Notes under the pieces: generated by a model
Database searches by the model: none
Told to the model about the DNA's origin: nothing
Seen by the model: the letters and a program-made list of their open reading frames with translations, nothing else
In this document: one piece after another, positions 9,409-18,025 of the stretch
Layout: every line of letters starts with the position of its first letter
How positions within the stretch are numbered: position 1 is the first letter of the stretch
NCBI GenBank assembly: GCA_028287035.1
Contig: JAQBQL010000197.1
Span: 11,166 to 75,165, forward strand
From: Labilithrix sp.
GTDB taxonomy: Bacteria; Myxococcota; Polyangia; Polyangiales; Polyangiaceae
Direction: 5' to 3'
Length of the DNA stretch: 64,000 nucleotides
Program-made: the position numbers and the translations under genes

Positions 9409-9909
9409 ATGCCGCTCACGGAAGAATCATTCACCGCCCTCGTCGACGCCGGCTGCCCTCGGTGCGCCGGGGTCGATCTCACGCTCGAGGCGCTGGTCCT
9501 CCAGAAATTACCGCTTCTCGAGGGCGAGCTCTACGGCTCGCCGTCGTGGGGATACAAGGGAGAGGAGCTCGTGATGGGCAGCCACCTCATCACCTGCAAC
9601 GCGTGCGAGCACGAGCTCTACCGTGCGACCGATTGCCACCGCTGCGGTGCGGCAGACGGCGTGACGCGCGCGCTCGAGACCGCCAGCGCGGTGCCCCTCC
9701 CGACGCGCTGCACCGGATGCGGCAGCCCACTGGTCACCGCCTTCGCGTTCGTCCCGGCCACCGTGCACTACGAGGGCAAGCGCGCGCAGAAGGCTCGCAC
9801 GCAGACCAGCCCGGAGGACGAGGGCTTCCACTTCGTGCGTGCAGAGTGCAAGCAATGCAAGCAGGTGGCGGAGGTCCGTCAGCCGTGCCCGCTCTGCGGC
9901 GGCGCGTGA
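9409..9909 (+). CDS. small protein with six CxxC zinc knuckles, unknown function
   Basis: 166 residues from ATG 9409; the frame is open 17 codons further upstream without a better start. It holds six CxxC pairs: CPRC, CNAC, CHRC, CTGC, CKQC and a terminal CPLC. That is enough for three zinc ribbons, with no catalytic domain between them. Such folds act in nucleic-acid or protein binding, or as rubredoxin-like metal sites, but nothing here selects among them. There is no signal peptide, so it should be cytoplasmic. It is divergent from the M36 peptidase across 150 bp and converges on the P450 gene. No family name can be given. Confidence 0.75.
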   Translation: MPLTEESFTALVDAGCPRCAGVDLTLEALVLQKLPLLEGELYGSPSWGYKGEELVMGSHLITCNACEHELYRATDCHRCGAADGVTRALETASAVPLPTRCTGCGSPLVTAFAFVPATVHYEGKRAQKARTQTSPEDEGFHFVRAECKQCKQVAEVRQPCPLCGGA

Positions 9910-9931
9910 GGCGGGCGGCGGCTCGGCGGGC

Positions 9932-11686
9932 TCACGACGCGTGCCTCCGCAGCTTCACGCGGATCCCCTCGGGCATCATCGTGAACGCCGTCACCTCGCG
10001 CACCTGCGAACCGTCGCCGACGCGCTCGACCTCGAAGTTGCGGTAGAGCGCCGCCAGCACGACGCGCATCTCGAGGAGCGCGAGCGACCGGCCAGGACAG
10101 ATGCGCGGGCCCGAGCCGAACGGCATGTGCGCGGCGGCCTCGTGCGCGCCGGTCCGTAGCTCGGCGACCCATCGCTCGGGCCGGAACGCTGCCGGATCCG
10201 CGAAGCGCGCCGGGTCGACGACCGCCGGCCGCATCATCGCGATGATCGACGTGCCCTCCGGCACCTGGATGCCGTCGATCACGACGTCGTGGAGCGCCTG
10301 GAGGAACTGGAAGGGCGCCACCGGCCGGAGCCGCATCGACTCGTTGGCGACCGCCGACGCGTACGGCAGGCGGCTCGCCTGGTCGAGATCGCGCGGGATG
10401 CGATCGGCGCCGAGGACGTTCTCGAGCTCGGTGCGGAGCGCGCGCGTCGCGCCGGGCTCTTCACACAGGTGGTGGACCGCCCACGCGAGCGTGTACGCCG
10501 TCGTGTCCTCGCCGGCGAGCAGCATGGTGAGCGCGTTGCCGAAGATGACGTCGTCCGAGAACGGCTGGCCGTCGGCGTCGCGCGCCACGAGCATGGCCTC
10601 GATGAAGTTGCCGGGGCTGTCGCGCCGGGCGGGGTCCTCGGCGAGCCGCGCGCGCGACGCGGCGACGCGCTTTCCGATCCACGCGCGGATCGCGGCGATG
10701 GCCCGGTCGACGCGGCGGTCCTGCGGGAGGCGGAACCAGCGCCAGTACGGGATGACCGCGTTGAGCCTCCGCTGGAACGCCGGGAAGAACACCTCGAGGT
10801 GCTCCTGGATGATCTCCTCGTCGTCGTCGGGCCGGGAGAGCGTGTCGAGATCGTGGCCGAAGACGAGCTGCGTGGTGACGTCGACGGTGAAGCGCTTCAG
10901 CTCGGCCGCGATGTCGAGCTCGGCGCCCGCATCGGCGGCCTTCTCCCAGCGGCGGACGAGGCGGCCCGCGACCTTCTCGAGCATCGGATAGAAGCCGCGC
11001 AGGTGGCGCTGCGAGAGCGCTTCCATCGCGAGCCGGCGCTGCGAGCGCCACGCGTCACCCTCCGCGGAGAAGACGCCGCTCAGCGACATCTCGTCGAAGA
11101 CCGTCTCCACCATCGCCACGCGGCGGTACGACTCGGGCCGCGCGCGGAGGACCGTCTCGATGACGTCGGGATCGGAGATGACGAGGACCGTGCGCCCGAC
11201 GAGGCGGATGGCGTACGGGGTCGGGGTCCTCGCGTGCCACTCCTCGAGCTGCAGGTGAAGGCGCGCCGGCTCCACCTGCAAGGCGTTGCCGAGCACCGGG
11301 ATCCCGCGCGGGCCGTGGAGGTCCTCGAGCCTCGTCGTCGCGGGCGCCGTCGTCTCGGCCCGGAGCGCGCGCACGTCGACGAGGAGGTCGCCTCCTTCCT
11401 CTCGCGAGGGGCACGCGACGAGACACTGCCGGCCCGACACGCGCTGGCCCGACACGACGTCGAACTTCCAGCGGTGGTTGCGACAGACGAGGAGGCCGCC
11501 TTCGAGCTCGCCCTCCCCGAGGAGGGCGCCCTGGTGGGGACACCGCCCCTCGAACACCTTGAGCGCGCCGCCCGCGCCGCTGCGTACCGCGACGAGATCC
11601 ACGCCGCCGGCCGACAGCGCATGCGGGCCGTCTCCCTGGACGTCCGCGAGACGGGCTGCGACCGACCACTCCTCTTCGCCAGGCAT
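9932..11686 (-). CDS. Rieske [2Fe-2S]-cytochrome P450 fusion
   Basis: 584 residues from ATG 11686. Residues 1-110 form a Rieske ferredoxin domain with ligands C49-X-H51 and C68-X2-H71 (16 residues between the pairs, the usual spacing). From about 130 a complete P450 follows, with oxygen-binding I-helix AGEDTT, K-helix E-X-X-R in NESMRLRP, and haem loop FGSGPRICPGR with thiolate C530. A P450 inserts one oxygen atom into a substrate and needs two electrons. Here the iron-sulfur domain is covalently attached and could pass them in from a separate reductase. No reductase gene is adjacent. The UBP zinc-finger gene ends 20 bp upstream on the same strand. The substrate is unknown. P450s are more often fused to flavin-type reductases, so an N-terminal Rieske partner is noteworthy. 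Confidence 0.92.
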   Translation of the reverse strand: MPGEEEWSVAARLADVQGDGPHALSAGGVDLVAVRSGAGGALKVFEGRCPHQGALLGEGELEGGLLVCRNHRWKFDVVSGQRVSGRQCLVACPSREEGGDLLVDVRALRAETTAPATTRLEDLHGPRGIPVLGNALQVEPARLHLQLEEWHARTPTPYAIRLVGRTVLVISDPDVIETVLRARPESYRRVAMVETVFDEMSLSGVFSAEGDAWRSQRRLAMEALSQRHLRGFYPMLEKVAGRLVRRWEKAADAGAELDIAAELKRFTVDVTTQLVFGHDLDTLSRPDDDEEIIQEHLEVFFPAFQRRLNAVIPYWRWFRLPQDRRVDRAIAAIRAWIGKRVAASRARLAEDPARRDSPGNFIEAMLVARDADGQPFSDDVIFGNALTMLLAGEDTTAYTLAWAVHHLCEEPGATRALRTELENVLGADRIPRDLDQASRLPYASAVANESMRLRPVAPFQFLQALHDVVIDGIQVPEGTSIIAMMRPAVVDPARFADPAAFRPERWVAELRTGAHEAAAHMPFGSGPRICPGRSLALLEMRVVLAALYRNFEVERVGDGSQVREVTAFTMMPEGIRVKLRRHAS

Positions 11687-11706
11687 GACCGCCACTCTAG
11701 CGGACC

Positions 11707-12000
11707 TCAGGCGCTGAGGACCGCGTCGTCGACGTAGCACCACGCCCAGTTCTCGCCGACCTCGGCCGAGGACATGATCGGGTGGCGCGTGGCCCGGAAA
11801 TGCGCGGTCGCGTGCTTGCCGGGAGAGTCGTCGCAGCAGTGCACGAGCCCGCACGTGAGGCACTCCCGGAGATGGACCCACACGCCGCCGGTCTGCAGGC
11901 ACACGACGCAGCCCTTCGCCGGTCGGTCGACGTGGTGAACCTTCACCTCCGAGGCGTGCTCGCAGGCGTTCGACAGATCGACCGAGGTGTCGTGCTTCAT
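11707..12000 (-). CDS. UBP-type zinc finger protein
   Basis: 97 residues, nearly all one domain. The metal-ligand pattern of the ZnF-UBP family is complete: C-X-H near residue 13, CVVC, CLTCG, HCC, then a run of histidines (KHATAHF, RHP). A tryptophan-rich end (WAWCYVDD) follows. In eukaryotes this fold binds the free C-terminal tail of ubiquitin. Bacterial single-domain copies are known as a family, but their ligand is not. It is the upstream gene of a probable two-gene operon with the Rieske-P450. It is cytoplasmic, with no signal peptide or membrane segment. It may bind a C-terminal peptide of a partner, which is inference from the fold. Confidence 0.85.
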   Translation of the reverse strand: MKHDTSVDLSNACEHASEVKVHHVDRPAKGCVVCLQTGGVWVHLRECLTCGLVHCCDDSPGKHATAHFRATRHPIMSSAEVGENWAWCYVDDAVLSA

Positions 12001-12058
12001 GCGGCGGATGGTAGACAGACCCGCGCGGGTCGTCTCGCCGATTGCGCGCGGGCCGCGA

Positions 12059-12298
12059 TCAGACGGGGACCGGGACGATGACCCGGCGTACCACCGGGCC
12101 GGCGGCGCGCGGCGCCGGAGACGTCTCGTCGTGACGGCGGACGTCGGCCGAGAGCCACAGCAGCGCGACGGGCAGCGGCAGCGTCAGCGCGGCGATCCCG
12201 AACGCCTCGCCCCCGACGAAGAGCCCGATCGCGGCCGCGACGAGCACGGCGATGGTCGTGAGAAGGAAGGCCTGAGCAGTGCGGATTCCGTGCAACAT
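12059..12298 (-). CDS. small two-helix membrane protein, unknown
   Basis: 79 residues from ATG 12298, chosen because GAGGAG lies 8 nt upstream; the open frame continues 30 codons further but without composition typical of a gene. Two hydrophobic helices cover roughly residues 9-30 and 33-52 and are joined by a short turn. A basic, proline-containing tail follows (DVRRHDE to VVRRVIVPVPV). There is no recognisable domain. It sits between the NtrC regulator and the UBP finger on the same strand, 117 bp after the regulator, and could be under that regulator's control; nothing proves it. Confidence 0.6.
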   Translation of the reverse strand: MLHGIRTAQAFLLTTIAVLVAAAIGLFVGGEAFGIAALTLPLPVALLWLSADVRRHDETSPAPRAAGPVVRRVIVPVPV

Positions 12299-12415
12299 GG
12301 TGTCGTCTCCTCGCCATGGCGCACTGCAGCCGTCGTGCCGCACGCTCGCGGCGGGAATCCAGGGCGCGACGTCACGCGGCGACGGCAACCGCTGCAGCGT
12401 CGCGCAAACGGTGCG

Positions 12416-13771
12416 TCAACGCCGGACCGAACCGTACTCGTGGAGCCGGTACTGGATGGTGCGGACGCTGAGGTCGAGCAGCTCGGCGGCCTTCGACGTC
12501 GAGCCGCCCACCGCCTCGAGGGTCGCGAGGATCGCCCACTTCTCGATCTCGGCCATCGTCGAGCCGGGTACCCGCACCGGACCGGTGAGCGGCTGCGCCG
12601 ACTCGAACGGCAGGTCCGCGGCGTCGATGACCGTCCCCTCGCAGAGGACCACGGCCCGCTCGATGGCGTTCTCGAGCTCGCGGACGTTGCCCGGCCACCG
12701 GTGGGCGAGCATCTTCGTGCGCGCGTCGGGGGTCAGCTCGTCGATCGGCTTGCTGTTGTCGGAGGCGAAGCGACGGAGGAAAGCGCTGGCGAGCACGAGG
12801 ACGTCGCTGCCGCGGAGGCGGAGCGGCGGCATCTCGATGTGCACGACGTTGAGGCGGTAATAGAGGTCCTCGCGGAAGCGCCCCTCGCGCACCTCGGTCG
12901 CGAGATCGCGGTTCGTCGCGGCGATGACGCGTACGTCGACGGCGAGCGTCTCGTTGCCGCCCACCCGCTCGATCTGACGCTCCTGCAGGACGCGGAGCAG
13001 CTTGGTCTGGACGAGCGGTGAAAGCTCGCCGATCTCGTCGAGGAAGATGGTCCCGCCGCTCGCCTGCTCGAAGCGGCCCACCCGCCGCTTGTCGGCGCCC
13101 GTGAAGGCGCCGCGCTCGTGGCCGAACATCTCGCTCTCGAGGAGGGCCTCCGGGATGGCCGCACAGTGGAGCGAGATGAACGGCGCGTCGCGGCGCGGGC
13201 TGAGCGCATGGATCGCTCGCGCCAGCTCGCCCTTGCCGGTGCCGCTCTCGCCGGTCACCAGCACCGTCGCCCGCGACGCGGCGACCTGCCGGGCGGTCCG
13301 GTAGACCTTCTGCATGGCAGGGCTCGCGCCGATCAGGCCGCGGAGGCCCTCGGCGTCGCGCTCGCGCAGCTGGCGACGCAGGTTCTCGGCCTCGACGCGG
13401 AGGACCCGGCGTTCGTGCGCGCGCTCGATCGCGACGACCAGCGCATCGAAGTCGATGGGCTTCGTCAGGTAGTCCGCCGCTCCGGCGCGCATCGCCGCGA
13501 CCGCCGAGCTCACGTCGCCGTAGGCGGTGGTCACGATGACCGGGAGCTCCGCGTCGATCTCGCGCAGCTTGGTGAGCAGGGTCATCCCGTCCATGTGGGG
13601 CATCTTCAGGTCCGTGACGACCACCTCGGGCGGCTGCTCCTCGGCCAGCGCGAGCGCCTCCTTGCCGTTGTTCGCGGCCACGACCGCGTATCCCGACTGA
13701 CGTAGCAGCTTCTCGAGCCCGCTACGGGCGCTCGCCTCGTCGTCGACGACGAGGATCCGGATCTGGCTCAT
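12416..13771 (-). CDS. sigma-54-dependent response regulator, NtrC family
   Basis: 451 residues. The receiver domain (1-120) has acid pocket D10/D11, phospho-acceptor D54 (VVTDLKMP) and a conserved KP near 105. The AAA+ domain (about 140-370) has Walker A GESGTGKG, the sigma-54-contacting GAFTGA loop, Walker B FLDEIGEL and arginine-finger regions. The C-terminal Fis-type helix-turn-helix covers about 410-450. The protein opens promoters bound by sigma-54 polymerase when phosphorylated. Its ATG overlaps the kinase stop codon as ATGA, so the pair is translationally coupled and this is almost certainly the cognate partner. Targets are unknown; the sigma-54-like element before the nearby universal stress gene is one candidate. 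Confidence 0.95.
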   Translation of the reverse strand: MSQIRILVVDDEASARSGLEKLLRQSGYAVVAANNGKEALALAEEQPPEVVVTDLKMPHMDGMTLLTKLREIDAELPVIVTTAYGDVSSAVAAMRAGAADYLTKPIDFDALVVAIERAHERRVLRVEAENLRRQLRERDAEGLRGLIGASPAMQKVYRTARQVAASRATVLVTGESGTGKGELARAIHALSPRRDAPFISLHCAAIPEALLESEMFGHERGAFTGADKRRVGRFEQASGGTIFLDEIGELSPLVQTKLLRVLQERQIERVGGNETLAVDVRVIAATNRDLATEVREGRFREDLYYRLNVVHIEMPPLRLRGSDVLVLASAFLRRFASDNSKPIDELTPDARTKMLAHRWPGNVRELENAIERAVVLCEGTVIDAADLPFESAQPLTGPVRVPGSTMAEIEKWAILATLEAVGGSTSKAAELLDLSVRTIQYRLHEYGSVRR

Positions 13772-15384
13772 GATTCCTCTCCTGCGGCGTCGGCCTCGTC
13801 GGGGCCGACCGGTATCGTGAAGCGGAAGACCGTCGGGTCCCGGCGGCTCGCGACGTCGATGGTACCGCCGTGATCGGTCACGATGCGGTGCGTGATGGCG
13901 AGGCCGAGCCCCGTGCCGCCCTCCTTCGTCGAGAAGAAGGCGTCGAACACGCGCGCGTTGTCGGCGAGGCCCGGTCCGCGATCCTCGACCTCCACCTGGA
14001 TGAAGCGAGGATGGCGGCGGGCCCGCACCTGGACGTCACCGCCGGAGGCCGGCGACAGGGCCTCGACGGCGTTCTGAATCATGTTGAGGAGGACCTGCTC
14101 GAGCTTCCCGCGATCGGCGAGCACGCCGAGGGCCTGGGGCGGCAGGTCGGCATGCACCGTCACCCCCGCGGCCTCGGCCGCAGGACGGGTCAGCTCGACG
14201 GCGCGCTGGACGACGTCCTGCATGGAGAAGCGGGTCCGCGCCAGGGTCGCCGGGCGCGCGAAATCGAGGAACTCGGTGACGAGGGAGGCGAGCCGCTTGA
14301 TCTCGTCGCTCACGACGTCGAGCGGCTCGAGGAGTGCGGGGTCGGCGGCGCTCTTCTGCAGCGCGCGTCGCAGGAACGAGACGTGGAGCTGCGCGCCGTT
14401 GAGCGGGTTACGGATCTCGTGGGCGAGGCCGGCGGCGAGGGTTCCGACGGCGGCGAGCCGCTCGCTGCGCTGGAGCTGCGATGCGGCGGCTCGCTCGTCG
14501 GTCACGTCCGAGCCGACCGCGAACAGCACGATCCGCTCCGGATACGTGGAGGGCACGCGCGAGAAACGCCAGTGCACGTCGCGGATCTTGCCGCTGCGGG
14601 AGCGCGTGAGGTGGTCCTGCGCCACCTCCACGCCGTCCTCGGCGAACAGGGTGGCAAGGAGCTCGTCGTCCCGTGCGCGGGTGTCATCGGGCCAGAGCAG
14701 CTCGATGAAGGGGGCCCCGAGCGCCTCCTCGAGCGTGTAGCCGGTCAAGGTGCGCGCCGCGAGGTTGAAGAGGCGGATCTTCCCCTCGCCGTCGAGGCCG
14801 ATCACGAGGTTCGGAGCCGCGTCCGTCGCCGCCTCGTACATGCGGAGCGCATGCTGCAGGCCGCTTCGCAGCTCCTCGGCCTCGAGCTCGTCGCGACGCC
14901 GCGCCTGCGCCTCGCGGTCGACGCGGTAGCTCTCGAGCATGATGGCGAGCTCCATGTCGAGCAGCCGCGTCAGCGCGCGCCTCGTGCCGGCGACGTCCGC
15001 GAGGGTCGACGAGGCGGCGATGTCCTCGAGGCCGACCCGGATGAGCGCCATCGCGGTGAACATGTACCGCTGCGGGAGGCCGACGCGTACGTGGATGCGG
15101 CCGATGGTGAGCGTCTGCTCGAGGTAGGCGTCGTCGTAGATGCCCGAGAGGAGCCGGCCCATCCACGCGACCATGGAACGCTGGAGCCGCTCGATCTGCT
15201 CCTCGCCGGTGAACACCGCGTGGGCGTCCTCGTGCTCGCGGATCCGCTCGTAGAACTCGCGCGCGATCCGTCCGAAGTGGGGCGCGGCGACCGGACCGAA
15301 GGCCGCGAGCAAGCGCGCGTCGTCGCCGCCGAAGCGCACGTAGCGCTTCAGCTCGTCGAACGTCTTCTCGTGGAAGCCCCTCAT
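13768..15384 (-). CDS. globin-coupled (protoglobin) PAS sensor histidine kinase
   Basis: 538 residues from ATG 15384. Residues 1-160 match the globin-coupled sensor fold, with likely proximal haem ligand H98 in [10 protein letters not shown], so the protein probably senses O2, NO or CO. A PAS domain covers about 185-300. A HisKA domain carries phospho-acceptor H322 in AHEIRNPL. The ATPase domain has the N box ([10 protein letters not shown]), G1 (DRGPGL) and G2 (GTGLGLAI). No membrane segment is present, so it is a cytoplasmic gas or redox sensor. The stop codon overlaps the start of the NtrC-type regulator. The universal stress gene ends 67 bp upstream on the same strand, which fits a hypoxia or redox response module. 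Confidence 0.9.
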   Translation of the reverse strand: MRGFHEKTFDELKRYVRFGGDDARLLAAFGPVAAPHFGRIAREFYERIREHEDAHAVFTGEEQIERLQRSMVAWMGRLLSGIYDDAYLEQTLTIGRIHVRVGLPQRYMFTAMALIRVGLEDIAASSTLADVAGTRRALTRLLDMELAIMLESYRVDREAQARRRDELEAEELRSGLQHALRMYEAATDAAPNLVIGLDGEGKIRLFNLAARTLTGYTLEEALGAPFIELLWPDDTRARDDELLATLFAEDGVEVAQDHLTRSRSGKIRDVHWRFSRVPSTYPERIVLFAVGSDVTDERAAASQLQRSERLAAVGTLAAGLAHEIRNPLNGAQLHVSFLRRALQKSAADPALLEPLDVVSDEIKRLASLVTEFLDFARPATLARTRFSMQDVVQRAVELTRPAAEAAGVTVHADLPPQALGVLADRGKLEQVLLNMIQNAVEALSPASGGDVQVRARRHPRFIQVEVEDRGPGLADNARVFDAFFSTKEGGTGLGLAITHRIVTDHGGTIDVASRRDPTVFRFTIPVGPDEADAAGEES

Positions 15385-15451
15385 CGGACGGCACTGTAGG
15401 CCAAGGTCGAGCGACCGCGCACCCGATGCGTCCACGCGCAAGGCTTGCGCG

Positions 15452-15886
15452 TCATGAGGCCGGCTTCGGGCGGACGACATGAACGGAGCGGTCGCAGTGG
15501 TCGACCACCTTGGCGGCGGTCGTGCCGAGGAAGCGATCGAAGCCGGAGTAGCCGTGGGAGCCGAGGATGACGAGATCCGCCTCGAGGGCCGTGGCCTCGC
15601 GGCAGATCGTGTCCCACGGGGCGCCGACATGGACGTGGCAGGCGACGATCCGCGCGAGCGGGTGGTCGAGAGCGACCGTCTCCAGGTCCTGCCGCGCGTC
15701 GGCGGTCATGCTGTCGAGGAGGTTCGCCGCGGTATCGACGTACATCGCGTGCCCCAGCTCGGGCGGGAGCCCGACGACGCGGAGCAGGACGAGGTGCGCG
15801 CTCAGCGCGACGGCGAGCTCGACGGCGCGGGACAGCACGAGGGGCGCGCGCGGCGAGGCGTCGAGACAGACGAGAAACGTCTTCAT
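15452..15886 (-). CDS. universal stress protein (UspA family)
   Basis: 144 residues, the normal length of a single Usp domain. The N-terminal strand is KTFLVCLDAS. The C-terminal nucleotide-binding signature G-X2-G-X9-G-T appears as GSHGYSG then FLGTTAAKV, so it probably binds ATP. The family is induced by starvation, hypoxia or oxidative stress and acts in the cytoplasm. It is placed between the MFS gene (30 bp upstream) and the globin-coupled kinase. A sigma-54-like TGGCAC-N5-CTG element and an A/G-rich AGGGGGG tract lie just before the ATG. Confidence 0.9.
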   Translation of the reverse strand: MKTFLVCLDASPRAPLVLSRAVELAVALSAHLVLLRVVGLPPELGHAMYVDTAANLLDSMTADARQDLETVALDHPLARIVACHVHVGAPWDTICREATALEADLVILGSHGYSGFDRFLGTTAAKVVDHCDRSVHVVRPKPAS

Positions 15887-15899
15887 GACATGCCCCCCT

Positions 15900-15914
15900 C
15901 CAGGTTCCGTGCCA
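15900..15914 (-). promoter_or_regulatory. sigma-54-like -24/-12 element before the universal stress gene
   Basis: On the minus strand the sequence reads TGGCACGGAACCTGG. The -24 half (TGGCAC) is perfect, but the -12 half is CTGG rather than the consensus TTGC. The distance to the ATG would make the transcript almost leaderless, which weakens the call. The same core with a better -12 half precedes the DUF4331 gene at 60446-60460. An NtrC-type regulator lies two genes downstream. Confidence 0.35.
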
Positions 15915-15916
15915 GA

Positions 15917-17098
15917 TCAGCCTCGCGCACCCCCGGCTGGCGAGGATCGCGGCGCGGTCACGCCGGTGAGCAGCATCGCAACCACGAGCAGCGCCGCGGC
16001 GACGCACAGCGAGCGGAGCACGCCGGTGTGGTCGCCGACGAAGCCGACGAGCGGCGGCCCCGCGAGGAACGCGAGATAGGCGATGGTCGTGGCGACGCTC
16101 ACCCGCGCCGTGGCTGCCGCCGGATCGTCGGCGGCCGCGCTCACGCCGGTCGGGAAACCGAGCGATGCGCCGAGGCCCCAGCACAGGACGCCGAGCAGCA
16201 TGACCGGGTACGCGCCGCCGAAGACCACGAGGACGAGCCCGACGAACGCGAGCGCGCCGCAGCCGCGCAGCACCGCGACGCGCCCGTGGCGGTCGAGGAA
16301 CCTCGGGCCGAACCAGCGGCCGGTCGTCATGGCCGCGAGGAAGCACGCGAGCGTGAGCGCCCCCACCGTCGTCGACTGGTGGTAGCCCTCGATCGCGGCG
16401 AGCCCGAGCCAGTCGTTGCCGGTCCCTTCGGTGAACGCCATGCACAGCACGAAGACGCCGATGAGCACGGTTCGCCGATCGCGCCACGCGCCGAGCGCGG
16501 ACTGCTTCGCGTCGCGGGTCTTGCCGCGCGGGGGCGACGGCAGGAAGCCCCGGACCACGAACGGCATGCCCGCCATGACCAGGATCCCGACCGCCGCGAG
16601 GTGGGCGGTGACGGGCACGTGGAGCGCCGTCGCGAGCGCGGCGAGGCCGGCGCCGCCCACCGTCCCGACGCTGAAGCCGGCATGGAAACGCGACATCACC
16701 GACCGCGCCAGGCGGCGCTCCACCTCGGCTGCCTCGACGTTCATCGAGACGTCCCACGAACCGTTGCCGAACCCGACGAGCAGGAGCCCGCCGGCCACCA
16801 CGAACGGCCCGCCGAGCGCGTAGCCGACCGCCATGACGAGGAGGCCCGCGCCGGCGATCACCGCCATGATCGCGACGTTCTTCGCCTCGCCGAGCCGCGC
16901 GACGAGCAGGGCGGTCGCGGGCATGGACGCGAGCGAGCCGACCGCGCCGCACAGGAGCACGAGGCCGAGCGTCCCCGGGCGAAGCGCGAGCCGCTCCTTG
17001 ATCTGCGGGATCCGCGACGCCCAGCTCGCATACGCGAAGCCGTTGACGATGAACGTCGCGTAGACCGCGCGCTTCGCCCGCTCGAGGGACGTGCTCAC
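15917..17098 (-). CDS. MFS transporter (YbjJ-like)
   Basis: 393 residues from GTG 17098, whose GTGA overlaps the pirin stop codon, so the two are coupled. It has about twelve hydrophobic helices with short loops. The N-terminal FIVNGFAYASWASRIP run and the GNGSWDVSMN block resemble the YbjJ-like branch of the major facilitator superfamily, inner-membrane carriers with poorly known substrates. The sequence ends in a short Pro/Gly/Arg-rich tail. Pirin with an efflux-type carrier suggests handling of an aromatic or oxidised small molecule; that is inference. Confidence 0.85.
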   Translation of the reverse strand: MSTSLERAKRAVYATFIVNGFAYASWASRIPQIKERLALRPGTLGLVLLCGAVGSLASMPATALLVARLGEAKNVAIMAVIAGAGLLVMAVGYALGGPFVVAGGLLLVGFGNGSWDVSMNVEAAEVERRLARSVMSRFHAGFSVGTVGGAGLAALATALHVPVTAHLAAVGILVMAGMPFVVRGFLPSPPRGKTRDAKQSALGAWRDRRTVLIGVFVLCMAFTEGTGNDWLGLAAIEGYHQSTTVGALTLACFLAAMTTGRWFGPRFLDRHGRVAVLRGCGALAFVGLVLVVFGGAYPVMLLGVLCWGLGASLGFPTGVSAAADDPAAATARVSVATTIAYLAFLAGPPLVGFVGDHTGVLRSLCVAAALLVVAMLLTGVTAPRSSPAGGARG

Positions 17099-18024
17099 TC
17101 CGGCAAGGGAATGCGTTCCGCGTCCCCGGGGACCTTCGGGAAGCGGTCGTTCTTCCAGTCGTCCTTGGCGCGCTCGATGCGCGCCTTGTCGCTGGAGACG
17201 AAGTTCCACCAGAGACACCGCTCCCCGTCGAGCTTCGCGCCGCCGAGCAGCATGAGCCGCGTCGGCTCGGTCGTCGACAGCACCACCCTGGCGCCCGGCC
17301 GGAGCACGACCAGCGTGCCGGCGGGAAACGGCTGCCCGTCGCACCCGAGCGAGCCCTCGACGACGTACACGGCGCGCTCCTCGTGCGTGTCGTCCATGGG
17401 GAGCCGCGCGCCGGCCTCGAGCTTCACGTGCACGTAGAGCGTCGGGGAGAGCACGCCCACCGGCGACGCCGCGCCGTACGCCGTGCCGGCGATCACGTCG
17501 AGCACCGCGCCCGGCCGCTCGAGCCGCGGGATGGTCTTCGCGGGATGGTGCTCGAAGCTCGCGGGCGCCTCCTCGTGGGCGGTCGGCAGCGCGACCCAGC
17601 TCTGGATCCCGTGGATGCGGACGCCCTCGATCCGCGACGCAGGGCTGCTGCGCTCGGAGTGTGCGATGCCGCTTCCGGCGAGCATCCAGTTCACGTCGCC
17701 AGGGCGGATGGTCTGGTCCGAGCCGAGGCTGTCCTTGTGGTCGATCTCGCCGTCGAAGAGATACGTCACGGTCGCGAGCGCGATGTGCGGATGCGGGCGC
17801 ACGTCCATCCCCTGCCCCACCGCCATGTGCGCCGGGCCCATGTGATCGTAGAAGACGAAGGGCCCGATCATGCGCCGCTGCACCGAGGGGAGCAGGCGCC
17901 GCACCGAGAACCCGCCGAGGTCGCGTGGCTTGCCGGCGATCGAGAGCAGCACGCTCGGCGCGTCGTGGTGGACGCAGTCGCCGTCCACCGTGGGGTCCAC
18001 GGGATCGAGCTCGGTGGTGCTCAC
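17095..18024 (-). CDS. pirin family protein
   Basis: 309 residues. The N-terminal cupin keeps all four metal ligands: H78 and H80 (RPHPHIAL), H122 and E124 (IAHSERS). The C-terminal cupin-like half ends near residue 290. Pirins bind Fe(II). Some members oxidise quercetin; others act as redox-sensing regulators by protein contact. The catalytic site here is intact, so either role is possible. It starts the pirin-MFS pair. The VWA lipoprotein gene ends 1 bp upstream on the same strand, so all three may share a transcript. Confidence 0.93.
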   Translation of the reverse strand: MSTTELDPVDPTVDGDCVHHDAPSVLLSIAGKPRDLGGFSVRRLLPSVQRRMIGPFVFYDHMGPAHMAVGQGMDVRPHPHIALATVTYLFDGEIDHKDSLGSDQTIRPGDVNWMLAGSGIAHSERSSPASRIEGVRIHGIQSWVALPTAHEEAPASFEHHPAKTIPRLERPGAVLDVIAGTAYGAASPVGVLSPTLYVHVKLEAGARLPMDDTHEERAVYVVEGSLGCDGQPFPAGTLVVLRPGARVVLSTTEPTRLMLLGGAKLDGERCLWWNFVSSDKARIERAKDDWKNDRFPKVPGDAERIPLPE

Positions 18025-18025
18025 G

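Noticed and set aside
11687..11902. Upstream extension of the Rieske-P450 frame to 11902
   Set aside because: The extra 72 codons overlap the zinc-finger gene in another frame and have Arg-rich shadow composition; ATG 11686 gives a complete Rieske domain.
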